Source of the DNA: Verrucomicrobiia bacterium
GTDB lineage: Bacteria; Verrucomicrobiota; Verrucomicrobiia; Limisphaerales; UBA11358
Direction of reading: 5' to 3'
NCBI GenBank assembly: GCA_031290985.1
Contig: JARLJW010000084.1
Coordinates: 119,388 to 183,387 of the forward strand
Length of the DNA stretch: 64,000 nucleotides
Positions within the stretch are counted from its first letter, which is position 1. Each line of letters begins with the position of its first letter. Shown here piece after piece: positions 26,377-35,554 of this stretch. The position numbers were made by a program, and so were the translations under genes. The notes beneath the pieces were generated by a model that saw only the letters and a program-made list of their open reading frames with translations, had not been told where the DNA came from and searched no databases.

Positions 26377-27267
26377 ATGCGCCGGATGAAATCCATGACG
26401 GGTTACGGTCGCGGTGAGTGTGCGCAGGACGGCTTCAAGGTCACGGTCGAATTGAGCTCCGTGAACCGCAAGCAGGCCGAGGTCTCCGTGACGCTGCCGC
26501 CCCGGACCGAGATGCTCGAACCGCAGATCCGCGATGCCATCCACCGCTGTGTCGCGCGCGGCCGCGTGAACGTTCGCGTGACCCTCCATGCCGCCGAGGA
26601 CAAGCTGGGCGCCCGCAAACACCTCAACACCGAGCTCGCCAAAGCCTACGCCGCCGAACTCGCCAAGCTCGCCAAGACCCTGAAGCTGGCCGGCGAAGTG
26701 ACGCTCGACCAGGTGCTCCGCGCCCCCGGCGTCTTCCAGACCGACGAGGAACTGGCCGAAGAAGAAGATTTGTGGCCCGCCGTGGAAAAAGCGCTGACCC
26801 AGGGCCTCACGGCGCTGGTGAAGATGCGCGAACGCGAGGGCGCACATCTGTCCAAGGATTTGACCGCCCGCATCGCCATCATGCGCGGCGCGGTGGAAAA
26901 GATCCAGAAGCAGGCCCCCACCACGGCGGAAAACTACCGCCAGAACCTGCTCGAACGCATCAAGGCCGCCGGCCTGGAGACCATCGCGCCCGATGACGAG
27001 CGCCTGCTGAAGGAGATCGTCCTGTTCGCCGACCGCTCGGACATCGCCGAGGAACTGACCCGCCTGCAAAGCCATTTTCAACAGTTCGCCGACTGTGCCA
27101 AGTCCAAGGAACCGGTCGGCCGCACGCTCGATTTTCTCGCGCAGGAGATGAACCGCGAAATCAACACCATCGGCTCCAAGGCGAACGACGCCATCATCTC
27201 GCGCGAGGTCGTGACCCTGAAGACGGAACTCGAACGGTTCCGCGAACAGGCCCAAAACGTGGAGTGA
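26377..27267 (+). CDS. yicC: YicC/YloC family endoribonuclease
   Basis: 296 residues. Begins (MRR)MKSMTGYGRGE, the signature opening of the family, and ends with the conserved block GRTLDFLAQEMNREINTIGSKAND. YicC-type proteins are Mn-dependent endoribonucleases. ATG at 26386 (MKSMTGYG) is an equally plausible start. gmk follows after 2 bp, an arrangement conserved in many bacteria. Confidence 0.93.
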   Translation: MRRMKSMTGYGRGECAQDGFKVTVELSSVNRKQAEVSVTLPPRTEMLEPQIRDAIHRCVARGRVNVRVTLHAAEDKLGARKHLNTELAKAYAAELAKLAKTLKLAGEVTLDQVLRAPGVFQTDEELAEEEDLWPAVEKALTQGLTALVKMREREGAHLSKDLTARIAIMRGAVEKIQKQAPTTAENYRQNLLERIKAAGLETIAPDDERLLKEIVLFADRSDIAEELTRLQSHFQQFADCAKSKEPVGRTLDFLAQEMNREINTIGSKANDAIISREVVTLKTELERFREQAQNVE

Positions 27268-27269
27268 AC

Positions 27270-27965
27270 ATGGCCGAAAAAAAACCAGCCCCGCTTTTGA
27301 TTTTGATCTCCGCCCCTTCCGGCGCGGGCAAGACCACGCTGTGTGATCTCCTGCTCCAGGCGCGCCCCGACATGGCGCGCGCGGTGACCTGCACCACCCG
27401 CGAGCCGCGCAAGGGCGAGGCGGACGGCGTTGATTACTACTTTCTCAAGGCCGAGGATTTTTTGCGGCGCGTGCAGGCGGGGAATTTTCTGGAGCACGCC
27501 ACCGTCTACGGCAACAGTTACGGCCTCCTGAAATCCGAGCTGCTCTCCAAGCTGCGCGCGGGCAAGGACGTCCTGCTGAATGTCGATGTGCAGGGCGCGG
27601 CCACCATCCGCGCGGCGGCGGAAGAGGAGCCGGAATTGAAACGCGCGCTGGTCACGGTCTTCCTCACCACGCCGTCCCTGGAAGTCCTGGAGGCGCGGCT
27701 GAAGAACCGGAATGCGGACGACCCGTCCGTCATCAAAAAGCGGCTGGCGGCGGCCAAGCAGGAGGTCGCCCAGTGGAAAAATTTCGATTACCTCGTCATC
27801 AGCACGTCCAAGTCGGAGGATTTGCGCCGGACCCTTGCGGTGGTGGAGGCGGAAAAGATGCGCGTGCCGCGGTCGCATGCGCCGGACATGGAATATCTCA
27901 CCCTGGAGCTGCCCTCCAAACCCGGCCCGGACAAAAATCCCGGCGGGGGTTCCCCGCGCAAATGA
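27270..27965 (+). CDS. gmk: Guanylate kinase
   Basis: 231 residues. P-loop SAPSGAGKTT, GMP-binding TTREPRKGEADGVDYYF and FLEHATVYGNSYG are all present. Phosphorylates GMP to GDP. Start at 27270 (ATG) is preferred over GTG 27264, which would overlap the yicC stop. About 25 residues at the C-terminus (LPSKPGPDKNPGGGSPRK) exceed the normal length and look disordered. rpoZ, often next, is absent; a repeat occupies the following gap. Confidence 0.95.
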   Translation: MAEKKPAPLLILISAPSGAGKTTLCDLLLQARPDMARAVTCTTREPRKGEADGVDYYFLKAEDFLRRVQAGNFLEHATVYGNSYGLLKSELLSKLRAGKDVLLNVDVQGAATIRAAAEEEPELKRALVTVFLTTPSLEVLEARLKNRNADDPSVIKKRLAAAKQEVAQWKNFDYLVISTSKSEDLRRTLAVVEAEKMRVPRSHAPDMEYLTLELPSKPGPDKNPGGGSPRK

Positions 27966-28020
27966 TGCCCGGGTGAATGCGGGACGGCTCGACCGGACGT
28001 GTGATAAAACCCGCGGTAAA

Positions 28021-28060
28021 TTCCCTCTCCCCTCGGAGGGGAGAGGGTCAGGGTGAGGGG
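28021..28060. repeat. Interspersed hairpin repeat (copy in gmk-coaC gap)
   Basis: ccctctcccctcggagggga followed by gagggtcagggtgagggg, identical over about 38 bp to 13538-13577 and 13903-13940. It occupies the 179 bp gap between gmk and coaC; the remainder probably carries the coaC promoter. Confidence 0.85.
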
Positions 28061-28144
28061 TGCGGCCACGTCCTCAAAACTTGGAATACCCAAAAAAATC
28101 CGCATGGATTCGCGTCGGCCGGCGGTTTAAGCTAGACTCCAATC

Positions 28145-28687
28145 ATGAGTGCCAAAATTGTTCTCGGCGTAACCGGCTCCATTGCCGCGCACAAGGCGGC
28201 CGATCTGGCGTCGCTGCTCACCAAGGCCAAGGCCGACGTGCGCGTGGTCATGACGGCGGACGCCCAGCGGTTCATCACGCCGCTGCCCTTCAAAACACTC
28301 ACCCGCAACCCCGTGGTCACCGATCTTTATGACGAGGACGAAGGCTGGAAGCCCACGCACATCGCCTTCGCGGACGAGGCGGACCTGCTGGTCATCGCCC
28401 CGGCCACCGCCAACGTCATCGCCAAGCTGGCGCACGGCCTGGCGGATGACGCCCTGAGCTGCATTGCGCTGGCCTTGAATCCCAAGGCGAAGCTTTTGAT
28501 CGCCCCCGCCATGAACGGCAAGATGTGGCTGCACGCCGCCACGCAGGCGAACGTGGCCATCTTGAAAAAACGCGGCGCGGCGTTCATCGGGCCGGACGAA
28601 GGCATGTTGTCCTGCGGCTACGAGGGCATCGGCCGCCTGTGGCCCGTGGACAAGATTGCGGAACTCGCCCTGAAGCTGGTGCGCTGA
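28145..28687 (+). CDS. coaC: Phosphopantothenoylcysteine decarboxylase, stand-alone CoaC flavoprotein
   Basis: 180 residues, covering only the flavoprotein half of the usual bifunctional CoaBC (about 400 residues). Motifs: GVTGSIAAHKAADL (FMN-binding), the catalytic His in KPTHIAFADEADLLVIAP, ATANVIAKLAHGLADD, the substrate clamp APAMNGKMW and the Cys in MLSCGYEGIGRL. It decarboxylates 4'-phosphopantothenoylcysteine in CoA synthesis. No CoaB synthetase domain follows; the next start (kinase) is 4 bp away, so CoaB must be separate. Confidence 0.9.
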   Translation: MSAKIVLGVTGSIAAHKAADLASLLTKAKADVRVVMTADAQRFITPLPFKTLTRNPVVTDLYDEDEGWKPTHIAFADEADLLVIAPATANVIAKLAHGLADDALSCIALALNPKAKLLIAPAMNGKMWLHAATQANVAILKKRGAAFIGPDEGMLSCGYEGIGRLWPVDKIAELALKLVR

Positions 28688-28691
28688 ACCC

Positions 28692-30086
28692 ATGAAACCG
28701 AGCCGTTCGCAACTGTTGAAACGGCTGCCCACGCTGTTCGAGATCCCCGCGCCCGACCCCGAACGCGCCCGGCATCGCATCGAGGTCATGGAGCGGAACA
28801 CGATGCTTCCGGTCAAGGCCGTGTTCATCCTGCTCATCCTGCACTCGTTCCACTTTCACTCGCCGTGGATGAGCACGATCACCAGCAACCTGGATGTGCA
28901 GGTGGAAACAGTCCAGTTGCTCTTCGGGTTTTACATCCTGCTGACCGTGGTGCTGGCGCTGCCCATCCTCGCCGTCCACCGCATGCCGCTGGCCGTGCTG
29001 CAATGGTCCGTGGTCACCAGCAGCCTGATCGACGGCCTGATGCTGGCGGGCATGACGAGCATCGCGGGCGCGCTGGACAGCGTTTTGTTCTGGCTGTTCA
29101 TCGGCCTGATCCTGCGGAATGCGGTCAGCGTGCCGCCGGGATTTTCCCAGTTGGTCCTGAATTTTGCCATCAGCCTGTGCTACGCCCTCGTGGCGGTCGT
29201 CGAAGCCACCGTCATCCCCACCCTCGATGACCAGACGCAACGCGCCCTCGACATGACGCCGCCGGCGGAACTGGGCCAGTTGTTCATCCTGCGGATGCTG
29301 GTGTTGTGGCTGGTGGCCATCACCAGCTACGGCGTGCAGGCGTTCCTGGAAAAACAGCGGCTGGCCATCGAGGAGGCCAGCGAGTTTGCCGCCCGCGAGG
29401 GGCAGTTGCGGTCCGCCGGCCGGCTCGCCGCCGAGTTCGCCCACCAGATCAAAAACCCCCTGGCGGTCATCCGCAACGCCGCCCACTCCCTCGAACGTTC
29501 CATCCGCGAAGGTAAAAAATCCGCCGCGCTGCAGGTCGAGATCATCCAGGAGGAGGTCACCCACGCCGACCGGGTCATCACCCAGATCATGGGCTATGCG
29601 CAATTGAGCGAGGGGCGCGTCGAAAAACTCAACGTCGAGGAAAAGCTCGCCGAGGCCGTGGAACAGGTGGTTCCCGCCGCCGTGCCGACGGGCATCCGGG
29701 TGGAAAAACGATTCTCCGGGCCGTTCCCGCCCCTGCTGATGCAGCGCGGCCACCTTTCCGAAATCCTGGTGAACCTGCTTCAGAATGCATGCGAGGCGCT
29801 GAACGGGCACGGGGTGATCACCCTCACCGCCGGAACCCACCGCGACCACACGGTGGAGATCGCCGTCGCCGACAACGGGCCGGGGGTCGCGCCGGAAAAG
29901 CTCGGGCGCATTTTCGAGGCCTATTTCACCACCAAGGAAAAGGGCACCGGCCTCGGCCTCGCCATCGTCAAGCACAACACCGAGCTTTACGGCGGCACCG
30001 TGCGGGTCGAATCGGTGCTTGGAAAGGGCGCAAAATTCATCGTAACCTTCCCCGCGAAGTCGCTGCCGAAACCATTTAAGACATGA
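28692..30086 (+). CDS. Membrane sensor histidine kinase (NtrB-like)
   Basis: 464 residues. Five or six hydrophobic segments between residues 40 and 215, a short coiled linker, a HisKA domain with phospho-acceptor His251 in EFAHQIKNPL, and an HATPase_c domain with NLLQNACEAL, VADNGPGV and GTGLGLAIVKHN. The sensory part is a polytopic membrane domain without a periplasmic sensor loop, suggesting detection within or near the membrane. Its stop overlaps the start of the response regulator (ATGA), so the pair is cognate. Confidence 0.92.
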   Translation: MKPSRSQLLKRLPTLFEIPAPDPERARHRIEVMERNTMLPVKAVFILLILHSFHFHSPWMSTITSNLDVQVETVQLLFGFYILLTVVLALPILAVHRMPLAVLQWSVVTSSLIDGLMLAGMTSIAGALDSVLFWLFIGLILRNAVSVPPGFSQLVLNFAISLCYALVAVVEATVIPTLDDQTQRALDMTPPAELGQLFILRMLVLWLVAITSYGVQAFLEKQRLAIEEASEFAAREGQLRSAGRLAAEFAHQIKNPLAVIRNAAHSLERSIREGKKSAALQVEIIQEEVTHADRVITQIMGYAQLSEGRVEKLNVEEKLAEAVEQVVPAAVPTGIRVEKRFSGPFPPLLMQRGHLSEILVNLLQNACEALNGHGVITLTAGTHRDHTVEIAVADNGPGVAPEKLGRIFEAYFTTKEKGTGLGLAIVKHNTELYGGTVRVESVLGKGAKFIVTFPAKSLPKPFKT

Positions 30087-31489
30087 GCCTGCCACTGCCT
30101 CCCGTCCTCGTCGTGGACGACGAGAAAAACATGCGCCGCTCGCTCCAGACCATGCTGGGCGACGAGGGCTACGCCGTCGAGGCCGCCGAATCCGCCGAGG
30201 AGGCGCTCCAGCTCCTGGCCGGCGGCGATTTTTTCATGGTCATCACCGACGCCCGGCTGGGCGGCATGACCGGCTACGAATTTCTCCGCAAGATAAAAAA
30301 CCAGTGGCCGGAAATGCCGTCGCTCATGATCACCGCGTTTGCCACGCCGAAGCTCGCGGTCGAGGCGATCAAGGCCGGGGCGCTGGATTACCTCGCCAAG
30401 CCCTTCGAGCCGGAGGAATTGTTCCATGCGGTGGCGCGCTGCGCCGATCTCCATCGCCTGCTCCGCGACAACGCCGCGCTCCGTTCCCAGGCCGGCGAAA
30501 TCATCGGCCTCGACCAGATCGTCGGCGAATCGCCCAAGATGCGCGACCTGCGCCAGCTCATCCGCACCGTGGCCGTCACCGATGCGCGCGTCCTCGTCCT
30601 CGGCGAAAGCGGCACCGGCAAGGAACTCGTCGCCGGCGCGCTCCACAGCCTCAGCCAGCGGCGCAACAGGCATTATGTCCGCATCAACTGCGCGGCGATC
30701 CCCGAGACCCTGCTGGAAAGCGAGCTGTTCGGCCATGAACGCGGCGCCTTCACCGGGGCGTTGAAACAAAAGCTCGGCCGCGTCGAGGAGGCCGATGGCG
30801 GCACGATTTTTCTCGATGAGATCGCCGACATGGGCAAGCCGCTCCAGGCCAAGCTGCTGCGCTTTCTCGAGGACGGCTCCTTCACCCGCGTCGGCGGCAC
30901 GGAGGAATTGCGCGTCAATGTGCGGCTCATCGCCGCCACCAACCGCGACATCGCCCAGGCCATCGCCGCCGGTGATTTCCGCGAAGACCTTTACCACCGC
31001 CTCAACGTCGTGCAGTTCAACCTGCCGCCCCTGCGCGACCGGGGGGACGACGTGCTGCTGCTGGCCGGCCATTTCTTGAAGGTGTTCCGCACCAAGATGA
31101 ACAAGAACGTCACCGCCTTCACCCCCGCCGCGCAGCAGAAACTGCTGGCCCAGCGCTGGCCCGGCAACGTGCGCGAGCTCCGCAACGTCGTCGAGCGCGC
31201 CTTGATCCTGGAGACCGGCCGCGAAATCCAGCCGGCCGACCTCCCGGATTTCGCCGTCGAGACGCGCCTCCAAAAAGCGCCGTCCGCCGCCGCCCCCGAT
31301 GAATCGCTCGACGACGCCCTGGGCCGCCAGGAGCGCGAAATCATCCAGACCGCGCTGGAACAGAATAATTTCAGCCTGACACGCACCGCCGAAAGGCTTA
31401 AGCTCACCCGACATGCGCTGCGTTATCGGATGCAGCGGTTGAACATGAAAGTTGAAGGCGACGGCGCACCGGCCGGCGCGGCTGATTAA
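30083..31489 (+). CDS. Sigma-54-dependent response regulator (NtrC family)
   Basis: 468 residues. Receiver (1-120) with phospho-Asp56 (VITDARLGG) and Lys106 (LAKPF); AAA+ domain with Walker A GESGTGKE (174-181), sigma-54 contact loop GAFTGA (221-226) and Walker B GGTIFLDEIADM; C-terminal Fis-type helix-turn-helix (FSLTRTAERLKLTRHALRYR). It activates RpoN promoters on phosphorylation by the kinase encoded just upstream. Targets unknown; the genes immediately downstream are candidates. Confidence 0.95.
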   Translation: MSLPLPPVLVVDDEKNMRRSLQTMLGDEGYAVEAAESAEEALQLLAGGDFFMVITDARLGGMTGYEFLRKIKNQWPEMPSLMITAFATPKLAVEAIKAGALDYLAKPFEPEELFHAVARCADLHRLLRDNAALRSQAGEIIGLDQIVGESPKMRDLRQLIRTVAVTDARVLVLGESGTGKELVAGALHSLSQRRNRHYVRINCAAIPETLLESELFGHERGAFTGALKQKLGRVEEADGGTIFLDEIADMGKPLQAKLLRFLEDGSFTRVGGTEELRVNVRLIAATNRDIAQAIAAGDFREDLYHRLNVVQFNLPPLRDRGDDVLLLAGHFLKVFRTKMNKNVTAFTPAAQQKLLAQRWPGNVRELRNVVERALILETGREIQPADLPDFAVETRLQKAPSAAAPDESLDDALGRQEREIIQTALEQNNFSLTRTAERLKLTRHALRYRMQRLNMKVEGDGAPAGAAD

Positions 31490-31740
31490 TGAACGACATA
31501 TTTTCACTGCCCACCAATGGAAAATCGGCGGATTGGGTGATCTTTGCCGTGATGGTTCTGGCCATCGGACTGTCCGTCGGCTTGGTGGTCGTCTGGCTGG
31601 TGGTTTACCGTCCCAAAAACAAGAAGCGCAAGCACAAGCACCGTCGCAAGCGCCACCACCGCCAGCACAACCCCACCCTCGCGGAAAAGGGCGGCCTGCC
31701 GCCGTTGCGCAGCCCCAACCAGCCGCCGCCCGGACCCTGA
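31489..31740 (+). CDS. Small single-pass membrane protein with basic tail
   Basis: 83 residues. One hydrophobic helix (WVIFAVMVLAIGLSVGLVVVW, about 20-41) followed by a strongly basic stretch (KNKKRKHKHRRKRHHRQH) and a Pro-rich end. It overlaps the response regulator stop by one base, pointing to coupled translation. It could be an anionic-lipid- or nucleic-acid-binding anchor; function unknown. Confidence 0.75.
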   Translation: MNDIFSLPTNGKSADWVIFAVMVLAIGLSVGLVVVWLVVYRPKNKKRKHKHRRKRHHRQHNPTLAEKGGLPPLRSPNQPPPGP

Positions 31741-31742
31741 CC

Positions 31743-32612
31743 ATGCAGCAAAGCCGCGCGCTCACCAAGAAAAGCGCCTCCAACCTCGCGCTGGCTTTCA
31801 TCCTCCTGCCGCGGGAAAGACGCGATGCCATGTCCGCGCTCTACGCCTTCTGCCGGGCCGTGGATGACGTGGCGGATGAGGATGCCGTCCCCACCGAAAC
31901 GCGCCGGGAACAGCTCGCCGCCTGGCGCGCGGACATCCGGCGCGCCTGCGAAAACCAGCCGCCGCAATTTGTCCTCAACCAGGAATTTCAACCCATCATC
32001 CAGCGGTTCAAGCTCCCCTTCGCGCTGTTCGACGAGCTCATCAAGGGCTGCGAAATGGACCTGGACCGGTTGCGCTACGAGGATCATGCACAACTGGAGC
32101 TTTACTGCCACCGCGTCGCCTCGGTGGTCGGCCTGCTCAGCATCGAGATTTTCGGCTACAAAAATCCCGCCTGCCACGACTACGCCATCCACCTCGGCCA
32201 GGCGCTCCAGCTCACCAACATCTTGCGCGACGTGAAAAACGACGCCGCCCGCGGCCGGATTTATCTCCCGCTAAGCGAGCTGAAAAAGTTCAAGGTCAGC
32301 GAGGCGGAGATTCTGGATTCCAAATATTCCGACCGCTACCAGGCCCTGGCCGCCAGCGTGGCGGCCCGCGCGCGGAAATTTTACCAACTCGCGCAAAGCA
32401 CCCTGCCGCCCGAGGACCGCCGCCGCATGGTCGCCGCCGAACTCATGGGCGGCGTCTACTGGCAGTTGTTGCTGAAACTGGAACGCGGCCGGTTTGATGT
32501 CTTCGGCGCCAGTCCGCTGAAACTGTCCAAGCCGCACAAGCTCGCGCTCATTTTCAAATCCTGGCTGCGCCACGTCGCCGGCTCCACCTCGCCCAGCTAT
32601 GGCCAGCCTTGA
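31743..32612 (+). CDS. hpnD: Squalene/phytoene synthase family protein, HpnD-like
   Basis: 289 residues. Both prenyl diphosphate-binding motifs are present: DDVAD (41-45, in YAFCRAVDDVADE) and the second Asp-rich motif in LQLTNILRDVKNDAARGR followed by IYLP. Condenses two farnesyl diphosphates to presqualene diphosphate in the HpnC/D/E route to squalene. Assignment to HpnD rather than CrtB rests on the adjacent hpnK-like gene and the HpnG-like gene nearby. HpnC and HpnE are not in the window. Confidence 0.82.
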   Translation: MQQSRALTKKSASNLALAFILLPRERRDAMSALYAFCRAVDDVADEDAVPTETRREQLAAWRADIRRACENQPPQFVLNQEFQPIIQRFKLPFALFDELIKGCEMDLDRLRYEDHAQLELYCHRVASVVGLLSIEIFGYKNPACHDYAIHLGQALQLTNILRDVKNDAARGRIYLPLSELKKFKVSEAEILDSKYSDRYQALAASVAARARKFYQLAQSTLPPEDRRRMVAAELMGGVYWQLLLKLERGRFDVFGASPLKLSKPHKLALIFKSWLRHVAGSTSPSYGQP

Positions 32613-33429
32613 AACCCGCCGGCTCATCGTCAACGCCGATGACTTTGGCCTCTCCTCCTCGGTCAACGCCGCCGTCATCCGGGCGCACCGCGAGGGCATC
32701 CTCACCACCGCCAGCCTGATGGTCAACGAGCCGGGCTTTGACGAGGCGGTCAAGCTGGCAAAGGAAAACCCGCGCCTTGGCGTCGGCCTGCACCTGACCT
32801 TGCTGATGGGGCATTCCGCGCTGCCGCCGGAAAAGATTCCCGGCCTCGTCAACGCGCGGGGCGAATTTTCCAACCACCCGGTTGGCGTGGGCATGGCTTA
32901 TTTTTTCAAACGCAGCCTGCGCGCGCAGCTCCGCGCCGAGCTCCGCGCCCAGTTCGAAAAATTCCACGCCACCGGCCTGGCGCTGGACCACGTCAACGGC
33001 CACCTGCACCTGCATTTGCACCCGGTGGTTTTCAAGATCCTGATGGAGGACGCCGACACGCTGCGCATCCGCCACCTGCGGCTCACGCGCGACTGCCTCG
33101 CGCGCAGCCGGCGCATGGCGCAGGGACGGCTGTTCTACCGGGTGTCACACGCGGCGATCTACGCATGGCTTTCCCGCCGCGCCCGCGAACCCCTGCGCCG
33201 GCGCGGCATCAAGCACGCCCAGATCACCTTCGGCCTCTTGCAAGACTCGCACGTGGACGAAGACTACCTTCTGAAACTGCTGCCCGAACTGCCGCCCGGC
33301 GATTCCGAGCTTTACTCCCACCCCTCGCTCGACAAATTTAAGCATGAATACGACGCCCTCATCAGCCGGCGCGTGAAAGCACAGATTGAACAACTCGGCA
33401 TCCAGTTGATCCGCTACCAGGACTTGTGA
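32599..33429 (+). CDS. hpnK: HpnK-like carbohydrate deacetylase (YdjC/ChbG family)
   Basis: 276 residues. YdjC-fold metal site: NADDFG near the N-terminus, GLHLTL, and the His cluster in LDHVNGHLHLHLHP. The hopanoid-associated subgroup, named HpnK, is the closest match by pattern. A late SELYSHPSLD also fits. It overlaps the 3' end of the HpnD-like gene by 14 bp, consistent with a shared pathway. The natural substrate of HpnK proteins is not well established. Confidence 0.85.
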   Translation: MASLETRRLIVNADDFGLSSSVNAAVIRAHREGILTTASLMVNEPGFDEAVKLAKENPRLGVGLHLTLLMGHSALPPEKIPGLVNARGEFSNHPVGVGMAYFFKRSLRAQLRAELRAQFEKFHATGLALDHVNGHLHLHLHPVVFKILMEDADTLRIRHLRLTRDCLARSRRMAQGRLFYRVSHAAIYAWLSRRAREPLRRRGIKHAQITFGLLQDSHVDEDYLLKLLPELPPGDSELYSHPSLDKFKHEYDALISRRVKAQIEQLGIQLIRYQDL

Positions 33430-33430
33430 T

Positions 33431-33871
33431 ATGACAAAAATTTTGATCATCCTCCTCATCGCCTTCGCCTTCGAGGCGTTTGGCGTCATCGCGCTGAAAC
33501 AGGGCATCACCGTGATCGGCCAGCAGTACAACGAACGCAAGGCCGCCCTGCCCGTCTGGAAAAATGTCCTGCATCTCGTCGGCAACTGGTTCACGAACAA
33601 GAACATCCTGTCCGGCCTGCTCCTCGAAACGATCTTCTTCGTGCTGCTGCAATATCTCCTGGGGCAGCGCGACGTGAGCTTTGTGTGGCCGTTGACGGCG
33701 GTGAGTTTTGTGATGACCACGCTGGCCGCGAAATTCCTCCTCGGCGAACGCGTGGATGCCGTGCGCTGGAGCGGCGTGGCGCTCATCGTCCTCGGCGCCA
33801 TGCTCATCAGCTATGGCGAATACCACAAGGAAAAGCCCGCGTCACCGGCGGCGCCGGTCACGAGCAAGTGA
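33431..33871 (+). CDS. SMR-like four-helix transporter (DMT superfamily)
   Basis: 146 residues with four membrane helices. Helix 1 carries FEAFGVIALKQG with Glu15 at the position of the essential Glu14 of EmrE, and helices 3-4 (VWPLTAVSFVMTTLAAK, GVALIVLGAMLIS) follow the SMR layout, with a 30-residue insertion after helix 1. It begins 1 bp after the hpnK-like stop. In this context it could move a lipid-linked or cationic intermediate; this is inference. Confidence 0.75.
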   Translation: MTKILIILLIAFAFEAFGVIALKQGITVIGQQYNERKAALPVWKNVLHLVGNWFTNKNILSGLLLETIFFVLLQYLLGQRDVSFVWPLTAVSFVMTTLAAKFLLGERVDAVRWSGVALIVLGAMLISYGEYHKEKPASPAAPVTSK

Positions 33872-34511
33872 TTTTCCCGAGCACCGCCGCCAGGCGGCCT
33901 GCGGCCAGGCTCGTTTTCTTCTGCAACGCCATCAGGGCGCCAATTTTTCCAGGCGATTTGGCGATCGCCCATGCCAGCTTGCCAAAGTCCAGGCTCTGGT
34001 CAGGTTTGGAAAGCTTGTTGAAATCCAGCGGCAAATCCTCGTGCGCCGTGTCCGAAATCACGCGGACGGTCACGCAGGGAATGCCTCGTTCCGCGCAGAC
34101 CGCCTGGATCGCCGCCGACTCCATCTCCACCACGTCCGCGCCGGTCTCCGTCCTTAATTTCTGTTTTTCCGCCACCGTGGTGGCGATGCGGTCGGCGCAG
34201 AAAAACTCCGCCACCCGCGCGCCCGCCGCCGTCAATTTTTCGTAGCAGCCGACGTAAGGAGGCTCCAACTGTTGTTTGGCGGAAATATCAAAAACGACAT
34301 CGCCAATCTTCAAATCCGGATTCAGCCCGCCCGCGAACCCGCAGGTCAGCACCAGCCCCGGCGCATTCGCCGCCAGATGCTCACGGATGGATTTCTCCGC
34401 ATTCCTGCGGCCGATGCCGACGAGGAGGATGGCCACCCCGGATCGGCCCGCCGCGATTTTCCGGAACGGCGCGGCCTCCTCCTTTAGTGCGAAACAAACA
34501 AGTGTGTGCAT
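33858..34511 (-). CDS. hpnG: HpnG-like phosphorylase (purine nucleoside/MTA phosphorylase superfamily)
   Basis: 217 residues. Features: CFALKEEAAPFRKI, LVGIGRRNAEKS, VLTCGFAGGLNPDLKIGDVV and the ribose-binding VVEMESAAI followed by VRVISDT. HpnG removes adenine from adenosylhopane to give ribosylhopane. The subgroup is inferred from pattern and neighbours; a nucleosidase is the alternative. Start at 34511 has an upstream GGAAG and avoids overlap with the pseudopilin gene. It converges on the SMR-like gene with a 14 bp overlap of 3' ends. Confidence 0.75.
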   Translation of the reverse strand: MHTLVCFALKEEAAPFRKIAAGRSGVAILLVGIGRRNAEKSIREHLAANAPGLVLTCGFAGGLNPDLKIGDVVFDISAKQQLEPPYVGCYEKLTAAGARVAEFFCADRIATTVAEKQKLRTETGADVVEMESAAIQAVCAERGIPCVTVRVISDTAHEDLPLDFNKLSKPDQSLDFGKLAWAIAKSPGKIGALMALQKKTSLAAGRLAAVLGKITCS

Positions 34512-34531
34512 CGTGGCGATTTCTTCCAGGC

Positions 34532-35266
34532 CTAGTTTCCGCTCCATTGATAATCGTACCCCGCCGGCGGATCATAATAGGCGGCCACCGAAAACGCCCC
34601 GTTGGGATAACGCAGCGTGCTGTTCCAATAGATGTTCAAGTAGCTGACATGGCCATCGACAAAGCTGACCTGATTTTTGGAGTCATTGAGCATGGGGATG
34701 TCGCTGGTCACGGGCGGGCGTGGCTGGTGCCATGAATACGGCATGACGCCGGACGCTTCCGCCACCAAAACCGTTTTGACGGGGTTCTTCACCGCGCCGG
34801 TCTTTTTTCCACCGATGCCCGGCAGCACGCCGTTATACTCAAAATTGGGATAGTTGGTGAGCAGGTTCAAGCCGTTGAACACAAAGCTGGAATAATAATA
34901 GAGCAGTTGCTCGTGCCGGCCGTGCGGCACATAGGCGGCGCTGGTGTCATCGTAGTAAAACACGTCGGCCGGGCAGGTGAAGACCTTGTCCTGCGGCGAC
35001 GACGCGCCGGCCAGCCCGACGTAATTTTTCACGGCCTCCCGGTAGTTCAGATACGTGGCCATGCCCGTGTTTGGCAGCACGTCGGCGTTCTCGCTCGCGT
35101 ACAGATGCACCGCCAGGTTGACCTGCTTCAGGTCGTTCAAGCACGCGGTCCGCCTGGCCCGCTCCTTCGCACGGGAAAGCACCGGCAGCAGCAACGCCAC
35201 CAGGACGGCGATGATCGCGATGACCACCAGCAATTCAACCAGCGTAAATGCCCGGTTGGGTTTCAT
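34532..35266 (-). CDS. Type II secretion/type IV pilin-like prepilin (Verrucomicrobiota pseudopilin)
   Basis: 244 residues. Starts MKPNR then the class III leader motif [20 protein letters not shown] with Glu at +5, followed by [20 protein letters not shown]. The C-terminal signature [11 protein letters not shown] is the H-x9-DG-like motif of Planctomycetes/Verrucomicrobiota pseudopilins. Cleaved and methylated by PilD. Such genes are numerous in these phyla and usually stand alone. No secretion apparatus genes are adjacent. Confidence 0.92.
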   Translation of the reverse strand: MKPNRAFTLVELLVVIAIIAVLVALLLPVLSRAKERARRTACLNDLKQVNLAVHLYASENADVLPNTGMATYLNYREAVKNYVGLAGASSPQDKVFTCPADVFYYDDTSAAYVPHGRHEQLLYYYSSFVFNGLNLLTNYPNFEYNGVLPGIGGKKTGAVKNPVKTVLVAEASGVMPYSWHQPRPPVTSDIPMLNDSKNQVSFVDGHVSYLNIYWNSTLRYPNGAFSVAAYYDPPAGYDYQWSGN

Positions 35267-35554
35267 ATTGAATGATGGCAAACAGTGGGAAAATCCGCCG
35301 GCCGGCAAATCCACCCGACCTACCCCGGCCATATGGGTATCGCTCAAATTATATGCGGTAACAACGATTACAGTGACTATTGTAATTTAGGCGATGACTT
35401 GTTGGATGGCAACCCGGAGATTTATGGGGACCAAACGACAAAGGTTCCGCAAAGCTTTATGATCCCAAAAGCCGGCTGCCCCGGTCGACAATGCCTGACG
35501 ACACGCCTTGGGCTTAAACCAACGCACACCAGCGTGAACCGGGTTGGTTTTGGT
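35267..35554. other. Intergenic gap upstream of the pseudopilin gene
   Basis: About 290 bp with no gene seen. AT-rich around 35345-35390, where the pseudopilin promoter is likely. Confidence 0.4.
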
